Notes: generated by a model not told the origin, from the sequence alone. DNA of 64,000 bases from Clostridiales bacterium (GCA_012519835.1 JAAYPJ010000018.1:1-64000); one strand, 5' to 3'; positions 26,784 to 37,136 are shown, counted from the stretch's first letter. Program-made: numbers and translations.

Positions 26784-28133
26784 ATGGAGGAAAACAAAAG
26801 CATAATAGGAGATAATAAAAGGGATGTTCCAAAAACCGTATCTATATTTACCTTAGGCTGTAAAGTCAATCAATATGAAACTCAAGCCATAAGAGAACTT
26901 TTTGAAGGAAAGGGATACGACGTTAAGTTAAATAGTGATACTGCGGATATCTATATTATCAATACATGTACCGTAACTAATATCGGAGACAGAAAATCCA
27001 GGCAATTTATACGAAGGGCAAACAGAAATAACCCTGACGCAATTATAGCAGTGATAGGCTGTTATGCCCAGATTTCCCCCGAAGAAGTTTTATCCATTGA
27101 AGGGGTTAATATCGTTATAGGGACGGATGCAAGAAATAAGATAGTAGATGTTGTTGAAAGGTATAAACCCGGGGAAAAGATCAATTTGGTGGACGATATT
27201 ATGAAAGTTAAACGGTTTGAAGAGATGTCCGTTAAAAATATAAAGGGCAAGACCAGGGCGTTTTTAAAAATACAGGAAGGCTGCAATCAATATTGCTCAT
27301 ATTGTATAATTCCGTACGCCAGGGGACCTATCAGAAGTCGCAGTAGAATGGAAATTATAGAAGAGATAAAAAATTTGGTCGACGAGGGTTTTAAGGAAGT
27401 GGTGTTGACCGGTATCCATGTTGCTTCCTATGGCAGGGACTTGGATTCAAAAGAGACACTTATGGATGTGCTTGAGGAAGTAAACAGTATAGATGGCCTG
27501 GAAAGAATAAGACTGAGTTCCCTGGAACCCACTTTGTTTACAGACAAATTTTTACAAAGACTCTCCGGGCTCGATAAAATATGCCGGCATTTTCATCTTT
27601 CATTACAGAGTGGCTGTGATGCTACATTAAAAAGAATGAACAGAAGGTATACAACAGAACAATACAGGAATATTGTAAACAAAATAAGAAGGGTCTACCC
27701 TGAAATTGCTTTAACTACAGATGTTATAGTTGGATTTCCCGGGGAAACCGAAGAAGAGTTTGATATCACGTATAATTTTGTAGAAGAAATAGGTTTTAGT
27801 GAAATTCATGTATTTAAATATTCACCCAGGGAGGGGACACCCGCAGCCGGATACAAAAATCAGGTTGACGGTGTAACAAAACATCGTCGTAGTGAAAAGT
27901 TGATTGAACTGGGAAAACAGTTGAAAAAGAATTATTATACCATGTTTATAGGGGAAAATGGGGAAGTTTTATTTGAGACATTATCGAAAAAAGTTGAGGG
28001 TTATATTGAGGGATATACTGATAATTATTTAAAGATCCTAGCTTCTTCCGACAACATCGAAGAAGGTGAACTGGCCACGGTTAATCTCAAGGAATTAAAA
28101 CAAGGTTATATTTTAGCGGAAAAGATACTTTAA
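26784..28133 (+). CDS. mtaB: tRNA t6A37 C2-methylthiotransferase MtaB
   Basis: MtaB adds a methylthio group to N6-threonylcarbamoyladenosine at position 37 of ANN-decoding tRNAs. The UPF0004 domain has cysteines in TLGCKVNQYE, NTCTVT and GCYAQ. The radical SAM motif is CNQYCSYCIIPYARG, and a C-terminal TRAM domain follows. 449 residues. The start context has GAGGGAAGG. It occupies its usual place between rsmE and the hit/rpsU genes. Confidence 0.95.
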   Translation: MEENKSIIGDNKRDVPKTVSIFTLGCKVNQYETQAIRELFEGKGYDVKLNSDTADIYIINTCTVTNIGDRKSRQFIRRANRNNPDAIIAVIGCYAQISPEEVLSIEGVNIVIGTDARNKIVDVVERYKPGEKINLVDDIMKVKRFEEMSVKNIKGKTRAFLKIQEGCNQYCSYCIIPYARGPIRSRSRMEIIEEIKNLVDEGFKEVVLTGIHVASYGRDLDSKETLMDVLEEVNSIDGLERIRLSSLEPTLFTDKFLQRLSGLDKICRHFHLSLQSGCDATLKRMNRRYTTEQYRNIVNKIRRVYPEIALTTDVIVGFPGETEEEFDITYNFVEEIGFSEIHVFKYSPREGTPAAGYKNQVDGVTKHRRSEKLIELGKQLKKNYYTMFIGENGEVLFETLSKKVEGYIEGYTDNYLKILASSDNIEEGELATVNLKELKQGYILAEKIL

Positions 28134-28213
28134 TAAAAAGGAATTTATGTTTTTATGTTGAATAAATATATTAGGTATAGGGTATATAGACTAATAGTAA
28201 GGAGGTGTAAATT

Positions 28214-28561
28214 TTGTCAGATTGTGTTTTTTGCAATATAATAGAGGGGAAAATCCCATCTGTCCCGGTTTACGAAAATGAACATATAATAGCTTTCAAG
28301 GATATTAACCCACAAGCACCTACACACCTGCTTATTGTGCCCAGAAAACATATTCCGACCACCATGGATATAGTGGAGGGGGATATGAAAGATATAATTC
28401 CCGAGATTTTTGCGGCTGTAAAGCATTTAGCCGGACAATTTAATTTGGAACAAGGCGGTTTTAGGGTTGTAAACAATTGTGGTAAAGATGGTGGACAAAC
28501 AGTGGATCATTTACACTTTCATCTCTTAGGAGGTAGGCAACTTACATGGCCTCCAGGCTAA
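28214..28561 (+). CDS. Histidine triad (HIT/HinT) nucleotide-binding protein
   Basis: HinT-type proteins hydrolyse nucleoside phosphoramidates. The 115 residues show CVFCNIIEGKIP at the start and the histidine triad HLHFHLLGG at the C-terminus. The zinc-type cysteines CVFC lie at residues 4-7. TTG start with a strong AAGGAGGTG site. The rpsU promoter and gene follow. Confidence 0.95.
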   Translation: MSDCVFCNIIEGKIPSVPVYENEHIIAFKDINPQAPTHLLIVPRKHIPTTMDIVEGDMKDIIPEIFAAVKHLAGQFNLEQGGFRVVNNCGKDGGQTVDHLHFHLLGGRQLTWPPG

Positions 28562-28569
28562 AGTTATTA

Positions 28570-28598
28570 TTGCATTGGTGGAAATTTTGATGTATAAT
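28570..28598 (+). promoter_or_regulatory. Sigma-A-type promoter of rpsU
   Basis: TTGCAT (28570-28575) and TATAAT (28593-28598) are 17 bases apart, about 90 bases before the rpsU start. Confidence 0.65.
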
Positions 28599-28689
28599 AA
28601 TTGGGCATTGTTAAATCCCACTTGCAATATAGCTAATATGTTGCTGTAGACAGAGCACAGCATTTGCTGGTGGAGGGAGGGAAAGTAAG

Positions 28690-28869
28690 GTGTCGGAAGT
28701 AAAAATAAAGGACAATGAATCGCTAGATAATGCTCTACGTAGATTCAAAAGACAGTGCGCTAAATCCGGTATTCTATCGGAAGTAAGAAAGAGAGAGCAT
28801 TATGAAAAACCAAGCGTAAAACGTAAGAAAAAAGCTGAAGCTGCAAGAAGAAATAGAAATAGATTCTAA
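28690..28869 (+). CDS. rpsU: 30S ribosomal protein S21
   Basis: This 59-residue frame begins with GTG and reads [20 protein letters not shown], then [17 protein letters not shown] and a very basic tail ending RNRNRF. This is the standard S21 pattern; S21 helps 30S subunits select mRNA. A GGAGGGAGGG ribosome site lies about 8 bases upstream. The position after hit matches other Bacillota. Confidence 0.97.
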   Translation: MSEVKIKDNESLDNALRRFKRQCAKSGILSEVRKREHYEKPSVKRKKKAEAARRNRNRF

Positions 28870-28902
28870 TTATTTATCTAGAATTTGCTAGAGTAAAATA
28901 GT

Positions 28903-28927
28903 AAACCCGGTTAATCCGGGTTTATTT
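28903..28927 (+). terminator. Terminator of rpsU
   Basis: AAACCCGG (28903-28910) pairs with CCGGGTTT (28916-28923) around a TTAAT loop, followed by a T-rich run. Confidence 0.75.
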
Positions 28928-28969
28928 GGTATATAAAAAATACCAGTGCAGGAAGCGCTTTGTTTGTGA

Positions 28970-29030
28970 TATAATTATCTTAAGCATATTAACCCGAAAT
29001 CCATGTTTTTGAACATCGGGTTTTATTTAT
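28970..29030 (+). promoter_or_regulatory. Possible short leader: -10 box and attenuator-like hairpin before nfeD
   Basis: TATAAT at 28970-28975 is followed by a hairpin in which AACCCGA and ATGTT pair with AACAT and GGGTT (about 28990-29022), then a T-rich run. This could be a leader attenuator or a separate small transcript. No good -35 box was seen. Confidence 0.35.
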
Positions 29031-29090
29031 TTTCATAAATATAGTTTAAATCGGGATAAAAGGGAATATATATAGAAAGGGAGGGGGAAT

Positions 29091-30386
29091 ATGAAAAAAA
29101 AGTATATTTTTGGTATAATAATATTGGTATTTGTTTTTTTATTCTCGGGAATAGCCAATGGAGCCGCGGACAATAAAAACGTATATGTGATACCAATCAA
29201 AGGGAATATAACTCCTGCTACCTACTATCATGTAAGGCATAATTTAAAAATTGCGGAACAGGATCCCGATGCCGTAGCTGTAATATTTGAAATCGACACT
29301 TATGGTGGCAGAATTGATTCTGCCGAAAAGGTAAGCAGGCTGATTCTGGATACTGATATCCACACTATATCCTTTGTTAATACGAAAGCGGAATCTGCAG
29401 GTGTTTTGTTAACTATTTCCGCAAAAGACATTGCTATGGCACCCGGTGCCACCATAGGATCAGCCGAGACAATTCCAAACACGGAAAAAATACTTTCCGC
29501 CTGGGTAGGCATACTTAGGGGTGTGGCACAAGAAAGAGGAAGGGACGAACAAATAGTAGTGGCCATGGCGGACAAGTCTGTAGCCATACCGGGTATTATC
29601 GAAAAGGGCAGATTACTAAACATTACCGCATCAGAAGCCCATGAACTGGGATTTATCGACATGGTTTCCCAAAACTATGCCCAAACTTTGGGTGCATTGA
29701 ACATACCCTATAATAATATAATTATGGCCGAAACCACCAATGCTATCAGATTGGCACAGTTTGTTACTAATCCATATGTGGCACCAATTTTGTTAACGAT
29801 AGGATTTGTAAGCTTTTTGGCTGAAGTATTTATTCCCGGTTTCGGTGTAGCAGGAACAGTGAGCCTGGTCTCATTTGCGCTTTATTTCAGTGGTAATGTA
29901 TTGGCCGGTAATACCGGATGGTCGGCTGCCATCATCTTTCTTGCAGGTATAATCCTATTGGTTATAGAAGCCTTTATTCCCGGTTTCGGTGTAGTAGGCA
30001 CGGGCGGAATAATATGTATAATTATCAGTATTTTCCTGGCATCCGGCAGTGCTACAACCGCATTAGTTTCGCTATTGGTTTCGTTTGTTTTGACCCTAAT
30101 TATTTTTGCTATTATTTTAAAATATGCTCCAAAAAATAAACATTTCAGTCGTATAGTGCTAAATACCAGATTGGACAAGGACAAAGGTTTTACCCCGTTT
30201 GACAATTATGAAGGATATATAGGCCAAACCGGCACAGTGGTTACACCGCTCAGACCATCGGGCACAATATCTATAGACGGACGATTGTTAGATGTGGTTT
30301 CCGAAGGACAATTTATAGGAAAAGAGGAATTAGTAAAAGTTAATAGAATAGAAGGTATAAGGATAGTAGTACGAAAAATTGATTAG
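29091..30386 (+). CDS. NfeD-family membrane protein with ClpP-class protease domain
   Basis: The long NfeD form has a signal-like N-terminal helix (residues 5-25) and a ClpP/SppA-like serine protease domain (about 30-220) with the likely nucleophile in ESAGVLL. Four or more membrane helices and a C-terminal OB-fold (from about residue 360) follow. Such proteins cleave membrane-protein substrates and pair with flotillin/stomatin-type scaffolds. The next gene encodes that partner, starting 10 bases after the stop. 431 residues. Confidence 0.92.
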   Translation: MKKKYIFGIIILVFVFLFSGIANGAADNKNVYVIPIKGNITPATYYHVRHNLKIAEQDPDAVAVIFEIDTYGGRIDSAEKVSRLILDTDIHTISFVNTKAESAGVLLTISAKDIAMAPGATIGSAETIPNTEKILSAWVGILRGVAQERGRDEQIVVAMADKSVAIPGIIEKGRLLNITASEAHELGFIDMVSQNYAQTLGALNIPYNNIIMAETTNAIRLAQFVTNPYVAPILLTIGFVSFLAEVFIPGFGVAGTVSLVSFALYFSGNVLAGNTGWSAAIIFLAGIILLVIEAFIPGFGVVGTGGIICIIISIFLASGSATTALVSLLVSFVLTLIIFAIILKYAPKNKHFSRIVLNTRLDKDKGFTPFDNYEGYIGQTGTVVTPLRPSGTISIDGRLLDVVSEGQFIGKEELVKVNRIEGIRIVVRKID

Positions 30387-30396
30387 GAGGGATTTT

Positions 30397-31398
30397 ATGC
30401 CGGAATTAATGATTTTAATAGTTGCAATAGCAATAATATTTATTGTATTTTCCATTATCTTGAGTTTTATACCGGTGGGATTATGGATTACGGCTTTTTT
30501 CTCAGGAGTTAGGGTTGGTATATTTACTTTAGTAGGAATGAGATTCAGAAGAGTCCAACCAAGCCGCATAGTTAATCCTATGATTAAAGCGACCAAGGCA
30601 GGGCTGGATTTAGACATAGACAGTCTTGAAGGGCATTATTTAGCAGGTGGGGATGTAAACAGTGTAGTAAATGCTCTGATTGCGGCACAGAGGGCGGAAA
30701 TCAATCTTGAATTTGAAAGGGCTGCCGCCATCGATTTAGCTGGTAGAAATGTGCTTGAAGCCGTTCAGGTAAGCGTTAATCCGAAGGTAATCGAAACACC
30801 GAAAATATCGGCTGTTGCCAAAGACGGTATAGAGGTAATGGTAAAAGCAAGAGTAACCGTAAGGGCAAATATAGAAAGGCTTGTCGGGGGTGCCGGAGAA
30901 GAAACAATTATAGCCAGGGTTGGTGAAGGTATAGTTACGACTGTGGGTTCCTCGGGTTCCCATAAAGACGTATTGGAAAATCCTGATTCAATTTCTAAAA
31001 CAGTTTTAGATAAAGGGTTGGATGCAGGTACCGCTTTTGAAATCTTATCTATTGATATTGCGGACATAGACGTGGGCAGAAATATCGGCGCGGAATTGCA
31101 GACAGATCAGGCAGAAGCGGATAAGCGAATTGCACAAGCCAAAGCTGAAGAGAGAAGGGCTATGGCTGTGGCCAAGGAGCAAGAAATGAAGGCCACCGTA
31201 GAAGAAATGAAGGCCAAAGTAGTAGAAGCGGAGGCAGAAGTACCGAGAGCCATGGCAACAGCTTTGCGGGAAGGAAAAATTGGAGTAATGGATTATTATA
31301 AATTGCAAAATATATTAGCAGATACAGGCATGAGGGAATCCATTGCCAAGCTCGACAAGGGAAATAATAAAGGGGAAGGAAAAGATTTGATGAAATAG
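30397..31398 (+). CDS. floA: Flotillin-like protein FloA
   Basis: FloA organises functional membrane microdomains. One N-terminal hairpin-like membrane segment (about residues 3-45) is followed by a PHB/SPFH domain and an Ala/Glu-rich coiled coil ([19 protein letters not shown] region). The start is ATG at 30397 with AGGAGGG upstream; the earlier in-frame ATA/ATG region overlapping nfeD lacks a site. 333 residues, the usual FloA length. Adjacent nfeD is its standard partner. Confidence 0.96.
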   Translation: MPELMILIVAIAIIFIVFSIILSFIPVGLWITAFFSGVRVGIFTLVGMRFRRVQPSRIVNPMIKATKAGLDLDIDSLEGHYLAGGDVNSVVNALIAAQRAEINLEFERAAAIDLAGRNVLEAVQVSVNPKVIETPKISAVAKDGIEVMVKARVTVRANIERLVGGAGEETIIARVGEGIVTTVGSSGSHKDVLENPDSISKTVLDKGLDAGTAFEILSIDIADIDVGRNIGAELQTDQAEADKRIAQAKAEERRAMAVAKEQEMKATVEEMKAKVVEAEAEVPRAMATALREGKIGVMDYYKLQNILADTGMRESIAKLDKGNNKGEGKDLMK

Positions 31399-31433
31399 AG
31401 GGTCAGTTTTTGCTGATAAAAGGAAGTGATCAT

Positions 31434-31898
31434 ATGAATTTCAGAACCATACTGGCTTTTATAATTATTGCTTTTGTAAGTTCCTTGCTCAACAAAAATA
31501 AAACACCAACAAAACCGACAACCGAGGCCAATAGGCCTGTGCCCCGGGAACCCTTACCTGTTGACAGGCCTTCTGGTACTACAGAAAATAAAAGAAAAGG
31601 GTTTTCAGGCGGGTTGGAGGGGCTGTTTGAGGAAATAAAAGCAGAGTTTGAAAGGGCCCAGAGGGGCATTCAAAAAGAACAGGTTCATTCCCCTGCAGAA
31701 AAGACTATCAAAGAAGAAAATGGTGCCAAGGTGAAACAGAAAACACATACTTCTAAGGACATCAGAAGGGTTGCAGGTAGTGTATATGAAGGGGAAATAG
31801 GAAAAGAGGAGATACGTGTCAGATTTGATAAAAAATCTGTCCTTCAAGGAATCATAATGTCTGAGGTTTTACAAAAACCGAAGAGTTTAGAAAGATAA
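31434..31898 (+). CDS. Membrane-anchored hypothetical protein downstream of floA
   Basis: ATG at 31434 is preceded by AGGAAGTG. The 154-residue protein has one N-terminal hydrophobic span (about residues 5-20), a proline- and basic-rich linker, and a helical region (LEGLFEEIKAEFERAQRG). I recognise no family. Its place right after nfeD-floA suggests a role linked to the same membrane domains, which is inference only. Confidence 0.65.
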   Translation: MNFRTILAFIIIAFVSSLLNKNKTPTKPTTEANRPVPREPLPVDRPSGTTENKRKGFSGGLEGLFEEIKAEFERAQRGIQKEQVHSPAEKTIKEENGAKVKQKTHTSKDIRRVAGSVYEGEIGKEEIRVRFDKKSVLQGIIMSEVLQKPKSLER

Positions 31899-31917
31899 GG
31901 CTTGCCTTATCTTTTTT
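31893..31917 (+). terminator. Terminator overlapping the stop codon of the floA-linked gene
   Basis: AGATAAGGC (31893-31901) and GCCTTATCT (31904-31912) form a stem followed by TTTTT. The TAA stop lies inside the left arm. The two-base gap means the innermost pairs must open to form the loop. Confidence 0.7.
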
Positions 31918-31984
31918 ACTTATAAAACAGGTCTATTAGAATTATTTTAAGCATAAAAATTTAATATAATGGGGGGTATGCCAA

Positions 31985-32260
31985 ATGGGAGAAAGCGGTG
32001 GAATAAAAAAGGGGTTGGCTGAAATATTGGAATTACCAAAGGATATCATATTGGATTTGCCCAAAATTATAATGATTGGCAACCTCCAAATTTATGTAGA
32101 AAATCATAAGGGTATTTTAGAATATACGGATAACAGAATACGGATCAACACAAAAAGCGGGATCTTATGTATTATGGGGAAAAATTTAATGTTAAAAAAT
32201 ATTGTTATAGAAGAGATTATTATTGTGGGAGAAATCAATCAGGTAGAATTTATCGATTGA
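31985..32260 (+). CDS. yqfC: Sporulation protein YqfC
   Basis: The 91-residue protein has the YqfC pattern: LAEILELPKDIILDLPKI, then beta-strand repeats rich in isoleucine and valine. In B. subtilis yqfC is expressed in the mother cell under sigma-E and is needed for efficient sporulation. ATG start with GGGGGG upstream. It lies 12 bases before yqfD, as usual. Confidence 0.9.
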   Translation: MGESGGIKKGLAEILELPKDIILDLPKIIMIGNLQIYVENHKGILEYTDNRIRINTKSGILCIMGKNLMLKNIVIEEIIIVGEINQVEFID

Positions 32261-32272
32261 GGGGTGGATATA

Positions 32273-33469
32273 TTGTTGGTATTAAAATTATGGAACTATA
32301 TAAGGGGTTATGTAGTCATAAGAGTACAGGGGTTGACATTAGAGAAATTTATAAATATGTGTACAGTCAGGAACATTTATTTATGGGATGTAAAAAGGGT
32401 AGGCAACACTGTTTTGGAAGCGAAAATAGGCATCAAGGGATTCAAAGATTTGAGGAAAATTGTTAAAAAATTAGGATGCAAGGTATCTATACGAAAGAAG
32501 CAGGGTTATCCTTTTTGGATATACAAACTAAAAAAAAGGAAAATGCTTTTAATAGGAGCATTTTTTTGTTTCCTACTGTTAATTTTTATATCAACTTTTA
32601 TATTCTCTATTGAAATAGCAGGTAATGAAAATGTTGAAACGGCTGAAATAGTATATAAATTGAATACCCTCGGATTGAAACCGGGCACAAACAGATATTT
32701 TATTAATTTACGAAAACTGGAAAATCAACTTCTTTTAGATATGAACCGGCTTGCCTGGGTAGGAATAGAAATAAAAGGCGTTAAAGCGAAAATAGAAGTG
32801 GTGGAGAAAATTGCGCCTCCGAGTAGGATAGATAAAAATACCCCCTGCAATGTTGTAGCCAAAAAAAATGGGGTAATAGAAAAGATAATAGCCAGGAACG
32901 GAGATGCTGTAGTCGAAAAGGGCGATATAGTTAAAAAGGGGGATATTCTAATCAGCGGAATAGTTCAACTGGAACCGATAGGGGGCAGCATGTTGGTTCA
33001 TTCCTACGGGGATGTATATGCCAAAACTTACTATGAAGCAACCAAAAGTAAGGGTTTGACCGAAATCAAAAAGGAAAAAACAGGGCAAAAGCTTGTAAAA
33101 AGGATTTTGAGTCTGGGGAGTATAGAACTTTCTCTTAATAAAGGCAAGGTTCCCTATGAATTTTATATTATAGAAAAAAAATCTAAGAGACCCCTTCAAT
33201 GGAGGAAAATAGGATTACCTGTCGAATTGATAACAGAAGAGTATTATGAGGTCAATAAAATTAAAATAACAATCGACGAGATGGAAGCAAAAAACTATGT
33301 TCATAAGAGGGCCCTAGATGATATCTTGGAAGAAATACCTTTTGAGGCAGAAATTTTAAATACTCAAGTCGATTTTGTTGCCAAAGACGGGGTTTTATAT
33401 GGTAAAGTTACTGTAGAGGTGCTGGAGAATATTGCAGAGCAAAGGATATTACAGATTGGAGAGGACTAA
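32273..33469 (+). CDS. yqfD: Sporulation protein YqfD
   Basis: YqfD is a membrane sporulation protein. The N-terminal soluble part is followed by one hydrophobic span near residues 88-108 (MLLIGAFFCFLLLIFIST) and a large external domain. TTG at 32273 is chosen because GAGGGGTGG lies 5 bases upstream; GTG at 32264 overlaps that site. About 399 residues. It follows yqfC and precedes phoH, the conserved order. Confidence 0.93.
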   Translation: MLVLKLWNYIRGYVVIRVQGLTLEKFINMCTVRNIYLWDVKRVGNTVLEAKIGIKGFKDLRKIVKKLGCKVSIRKKQGYPFWIYKLKKRKMLLIGAFFCFLLLIFISTFIFSIEIAGNENVETAEIVYKLNTLGLKPGTNRYFINLRKLENQLLLDMNRLAWVGIEIKGVKAKIEVVEKIAPPSRIDKNTPCNVVAKKNGVIEKIIARNGDAVVEKGDIVKKGDILISGIVQLEPIGGSMLVHSYGDVYAKTYYEATKSKGLTEIKKEKTGQKLVKRILSLGSIELSLNKGKVPYEFYIIEKKSKRPLQWRKIGLPVELITEEYYEVNKIKITIDEMEAKNYVHKRALDDILEEIPFEAEILNTQVDFVAKDGVLYGKVTVEVLENIAEQRILQIGED

Positions 33470-33472
33470 TTA

Positions 33473-34456
33473 TTGGAAAACAAATTTACAAAGAGAATAG
33501 AGGCAAAGGAACAGGAATTTATCAGGCAATTGTTTGGTAATTTTGATGAAAATTTAAAGATAATTAATCAATATTTAAGAATAGATATTGTGCAAAGAAA
33601 CGATGATATTTTAATTATAGGAGACGAGAAGGATGTCCTGTTAGGTGAAAAACTGATAGAACAGTTAACAGAACTGGTCAGAAAGAAGGAAAATCTTACA
33701 GCACAAAATGTAACTTATGCCATAGAATTGCTATTGGAAGGGGAACAGGAACAAATACAATCTTTAGCCGGGGATATAATATTTGTTACCGACAGAAATA
33801 AACCTATCAAACCAAAGACCATGGGACAAAGAAAATATATTGAACAGATACAATCCAAGGACTTAACGTTCAGTATAGGCCCTGCCGGTACCGGTAAAAC
33901 CTATTTAGCGGTCACCATGGCGGTAAAGGCCCTCAGAAATGAGGAAGTGAATAGGATTATTCTAACAAGGCCTGCGGTGGAAGCAGGCGAAAGTTTGGGC
34001 TTTTTACCCGGGGATTTGAAGGACAAGGTAGATCCCTACCTAAGGCCCCTGTATGATGCTCTTTTTGATATTCTCGGTTCGGAGAGATTCCAAAAATATA
34101 TGGAAAGAGGTATGATAGAGGTAGCTCCTCTAGCCTATATGAGGGGAAGAACATTAAACAATTCCTTTATTATTTTGGATGAGGCTCAAAATGCTACCAG
34201 GGAGCAGATGAAAATGTTTTTAACCCGGATTGGCTTAGGTTCAAAGGCCATAGTAACAGGGGATATCACCCAAATAGATCTTCCCAAAGGCAAATATTCC
34301 GGTTTAAAACACGTAGAAAAGGTATTAAAAGATATAGACGAGATTGGATTTATATATTTAACCAGTAAAGACGTTGTAAGACATCGATTGGTTCAAAAAA
34401 TTGTAAATGCTTATGAGAGATATGATGCTAAAAAGGGAACTAAAGTGAAAAAATAA
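33473..34456 (+). CDS. PhoH-family ATPase (PhoL)
   Basis: PhoH-like proteins are cytoplasmic P-loop ATPases, probably linked to RNA metabolism. Walker A is GPAGTGKT and Walker B is FIILDEAQN. The TKPAVEAGE-like segment reads TRPAVEAGESLGFLPGDL. A KH-like N-terminal part is present. TTG start with GGAGAGG. 327 residues. Its place between yqfD and pgpH is the standard Bacillota order. Confidence 0.94.
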   Translation: MENKFTKRIEAKEQEFIRQLFGNFDENLKIINQYLRIDIVQRNDDILIIGDEKDVLLGEKLIEQLTELVRKKENLTAQNVTYAIELLLEGEQEQIQSLAGDIIFVTDRNKPIKPKTMGQRKYIEQIQSKDLTFSIGPAGTGKTYLAVTMAVKALRNEEVNRIILTRPAVEAGESLGFLPGDLKDKVDPYLRPLYDALFDILGSERFQKYMERGMIEVAPLAYMRGRTLNNSFIILDEAQNATREQMKMFLTRIGLGSKAIVTGDITQIDLPKGKYSGLKHVEKVLKDIDEIGFIYLTSKDVVRHRLVQKIVNAYERYDAKKGTKVKK

Positions 34457-34466
34457 AACCAAAACC

Positions 34467-34485
34467 GGCAGACAGGTTGTCTGCC
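34467..34485. repeat. Palindrome of the GTAGGGCAGAC type
   Basis: GGCAGAC and GTCTGCC flank a 5-base loop, followed by CCTAC. The same arms occur in the right half of the double hairpin at 62282-62303. There is no T-run, so it is unlikely to be a terminator. Confidence 0.6.
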
Positions 34486-34589
34486 CTACAAAAAACAGTG
34501 TTTTTATTTATTGCGGCGTGAATAATAGGCGCAAATTCCGAGCAGAACGAAGAATTTCGCGCAAATGCTAAATCGGAGGAGGGGGTGCC

Positions 34590-36671
34590 ATGGGTGGCTC
34601 TACTGAGAAGCTTTTCCAAAGGAAATCAATCAAAAATTTTCTTATAGCCCTGTTATTTTTCGCAAGTTTGTTTTTTATATTATCAACAAGCTTAAATCCG
34701 GAAAAATTTGATTTGGAAATAGGGCAAAAAGCCCCGGAAGATATACGGGCCCCAAAGGACATAGAGGATAAAATCAGCACGGAGTCTGCAAGACAAAAAG
34801 CTGCAAGTATGGTGGAGCCTATTTATAAATTGAATCTTGGCGTCCATGTCGAAGTTAAAAAAGATATAGAAAATTTCTTTTTATTAGTGTACAGGCTTCG
34901 TAGTGACGAAGAATTAACAGAGGCGGAGAAGATAACACAGCTCACATCAAGAAACGATTTAAACATAGGAACGGTCAACACGAGGGTAGCTATAACAGCC
35001 CCTTTGGAAAAATTAAAATATTTGGAAAGTTATATAAATGAGATAGCAACACAGAATATGAATGCAGGAATAAATGTTGAGGATCTTCAGAAACAAAAAA
35101 GCAGCATTAAGGAATATATAACAAATTTGGACGAGTTTGACAACGAGCTGAAGGATCTAGCAATTTCTATAATCTACGCTACAATTCGTCCGAATAAGTT
35201 TTTAGATGAGGAAGCTACCGGCGGGGAAATAGAATTGGCAAAGGAAAATGTGGATAAGGTAATAATACGAAAGGGAGAAAACATAATCAGGGAAGGGGAA
35301 GTCATTACGGGCGATAGACTGGAACTGCTGCGTGAGCTGGGGATATTGACCGAGGAAAGCAGATTCGATTTTGTTTTATATACAGGTGTCGCAGCTGTGG
35401 TTTTGGTAATTGAACTTCTCATAATTGCCTATATTTTAGCATTTAATAGAAAACTGTTGGCACAACCTAAAAGACTTTTGATGGTTCATATTATTTTTAT
35501 TTTTACATTGATAATCTCGAGGGCTGTGCAGGGAATTTCGATATATTTGATTCCTATAGCCGCTTCATCGATGTTACTTTCGATTCTACTTGAATCCAGA
35601 CTGGCTTTGCTTATTAACTTATGTCTAACCATATTGGTCAGTATTATTACCGGTAATAACATTATTTTTATAGCCATGGCGCTGGTTGGAGGGACGGTCG
35701 GTGCTTTCAGTGTGATAAACACGCAGCAAAGAGCAAATATTTTTGTCGCGGGGATTGTTATAAGTATAATTAATATGATAACGATTGTGGGTATCGGATT
35801 TATAAACAGTAGTGAGGTGATGGAAACCCTTACATCCGGGTTTTATGGTTTGTTAAACGGATTATTTTGCTCCGTACTAACAGTGGGGTCACTACCGGCA
35901 TGGGAGTCTGTATTCAATATAGTAACTCCACTAAAGCTGTTGGAGTTGTCAAACCCGAATCAGCCGTTACTGAAGAAATTATTAATAGAGGCCCCCGGCA
36001 CATACCATCATAGCATCATAGTGGGGAATTTAAGTGAATCTGCGGCGGACGCTTTGGGAGTAAATTCGTTATTGGCCAGAGCAGGTGCATTTTATCACGA
36101 TATCGGAAAGACGAAAAGGCCGTATTTTTTTAAAGAGAATCAATTAACATGTGATAACCCCCATGATAAGCTGGACCCCTACTTGAGTAGCACAATAATT
36201 ATGGACCATATAAAGGACGGCGTTGAACTGGCTAAAAAATACAAATTGCCGGTTGAAATAAGGGATTTCATCGAGCAGCATCACGGAACTACCCTGGTAG
36301 CTTATTTCTTTCATGAGGCCAAAACCGAAAGAGACGGCAGTAATATAGACGAAAAAGACTTTAGATATATGGGACCAAAACCCCAAACAAAAGAAACCGC
36401 CATAGTAATGCTGGCAGATTCGGTAGAAGCCGCAGTCAGGAGCCTATCTTCACCAACCCGAGAAAAAGTGGAGGAATTAATAGAAAAAATAATTCAAAAC
36501 AGACTGGAAGACGGACAGTTGGATGAAAGTAATATAACCTTGAAGGAGTTAGGTAAAATTAAGAAATCTTTTTTAAAGGTAATATTAAGTATTTTTCATG
36601 AAAGAATTGAATATCCCGATTCGGATATTCAAAAAGAAAATGGAGATAAGGTCAATGGAATTGTTGGTTGA
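34590..36671 (+). CDS. pgpH: 7TM-HD family cyclic-di-AMP phosphodiesterase PgpH (YqfF)
   Basis: PgpH degrades c-di-AMP. The order is an N-terminal anchor (residues 12-32), an extracellular 7TMR-HDED domain, seven membrane helices (about 265-430), and a cytoplasmic HD domain. HD residues are seen in YHHSIIVGNLSE, GAFYHDIGK and EQHHGTT. 693 residues. Start ATG at 34590 with GGAGGAGGGGG. ybeY overlaps its end by 17 bases, indicating coupling. Confidence 0.95.
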   Translation: MGGSTEKLFQRKSIKNFLIALLFFASLFFILSTSLNPEKFDLEIGQKAPEDIRAPKDIEDKISTESARQKAASMVEPIYKLNLGVHVEVKKDIENFFLLVYRLRSDEELTEAEKITQLTSRNDLNIGTVNTRVAITAPLEKLKYLESYINEIATQNMNAGINVEDLQKQKSSIKEYITNLDEFDNELKDLAISIIYATIRPNKFLDEEATGGEIELAKENVDKVIIRKGENIIREGEVITGDRLELLRELGILTEESRFDFVLYTGVAAVVLVIELLIIAYILAFNRKLLAQPKRLLMVHIIFIFTLIISRAVQGISIYLIPIAASSMLLSILLESRLALLINLCLTILVSIITGNNIIFIAMALVGGTVGAFSVINTQQRANIFVAGIVISIINMITIVGIGFINSSEVMETLTSGFYGLLNGLFCSVLTVGSLPAWESVFNIVTPLKLLELSNPNQPLLKKLLIEAPGTYHHSIIVGNLSESAADALGVNSLLARAGAFYHDIGKTKRPYFFKENQLTCDNPHDKLDPYLSSTIIMDHIKDGVELAKKYKLPVEIRDFIEQHHGTTLVAYFFHEAKTERDGSNIDEKDFRYMGPKPQTKETAIVMLADSVEAAVRSLSSPTREKVEELIEKIIQNRLEDGQLDESNITLKELGKIKKSFLKVILSIFHERIEYPDSDIQKENGDKVNGIVG

Positions 36672-37125
36672 TGACAGACAGTGTAAATATAAAGTTGAAA
36701 AACAACTGATTCAGTTGTTAAAAAAAGCAGCCCTAGCGTGTTTAGTTTATGAAAACCGGGATCCGGACTATGAAATAAGCTTGTCCCTGGTAGACGATAA
36801 TGAAATCAAGGAATTAAACAGAATTTACAGGGATGAAGATTGCCCGACAGATGTTTTATCATTTCCCTTGATAGATGGCAATCAGATTATGGATATAATA
36901 GATGTAGAGGAAAAACTTTTAGGGGATATAGTTATATCTGTTGAGAGGGCTGTGCTACAGGCCAAGGAATATAACCATTCATTTGAAAGGGAAATGGTTT
37001 TTTTGTTCGTTCACAGCATGTTTCATCTGATGGGTTATGATCATGATACAGAGGAATCTGCAAAAGATATGAGGGGCAGGGAAGAAGCTATTCTTGTGTC
37101 CTTAAATTTAACCGGAGAACGATGA
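36655..37125 (+). CDS. ybeY: Endoribonuclease YbeY (rRNA maturation factor)
   Basis: YbeY is a zinc RNase involved in 16S rRNA 3' end maturation and ribosome quality control. The metal site HSMFHLMGYDH is clear. CPTDVLSFPL and LGDIVIS are further family blocks. ATG at 36655 is preceded by GGAGATAAGG and gives 156 residues; the longer frame begins inside pgpH without support. Confidence 0.95.
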   Translation: MELLVDDRQCKYKVEKQLIQLLKKAALACLVYENRDPDYEISLSLVDDNEIKELNRIYRDEDCPTDVLSFPLIDGNQIMDIIDVEEKLLGDIVISVERAVLQAKEYNHSFEREMVFLFVHSMFHLMGYDHDTEESAKDMRGREEAILVSLNLTGER

Positions 37126-37136
37126 GGTAGTATTTT

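Noticed and set aside
32167-32466. Frame of 99 codons overlapping yqfC and yqfD
   Set aside because: It lies in another frame across the junction of two well-supported sporulation genes.
34467-34485. Hairpin after phoH as a terminator
   Set aside because: The stem is good, but the following sequence is CCTACAAAAAACAG with no T-run on either strand close to the stem; treated as a repeat instead.
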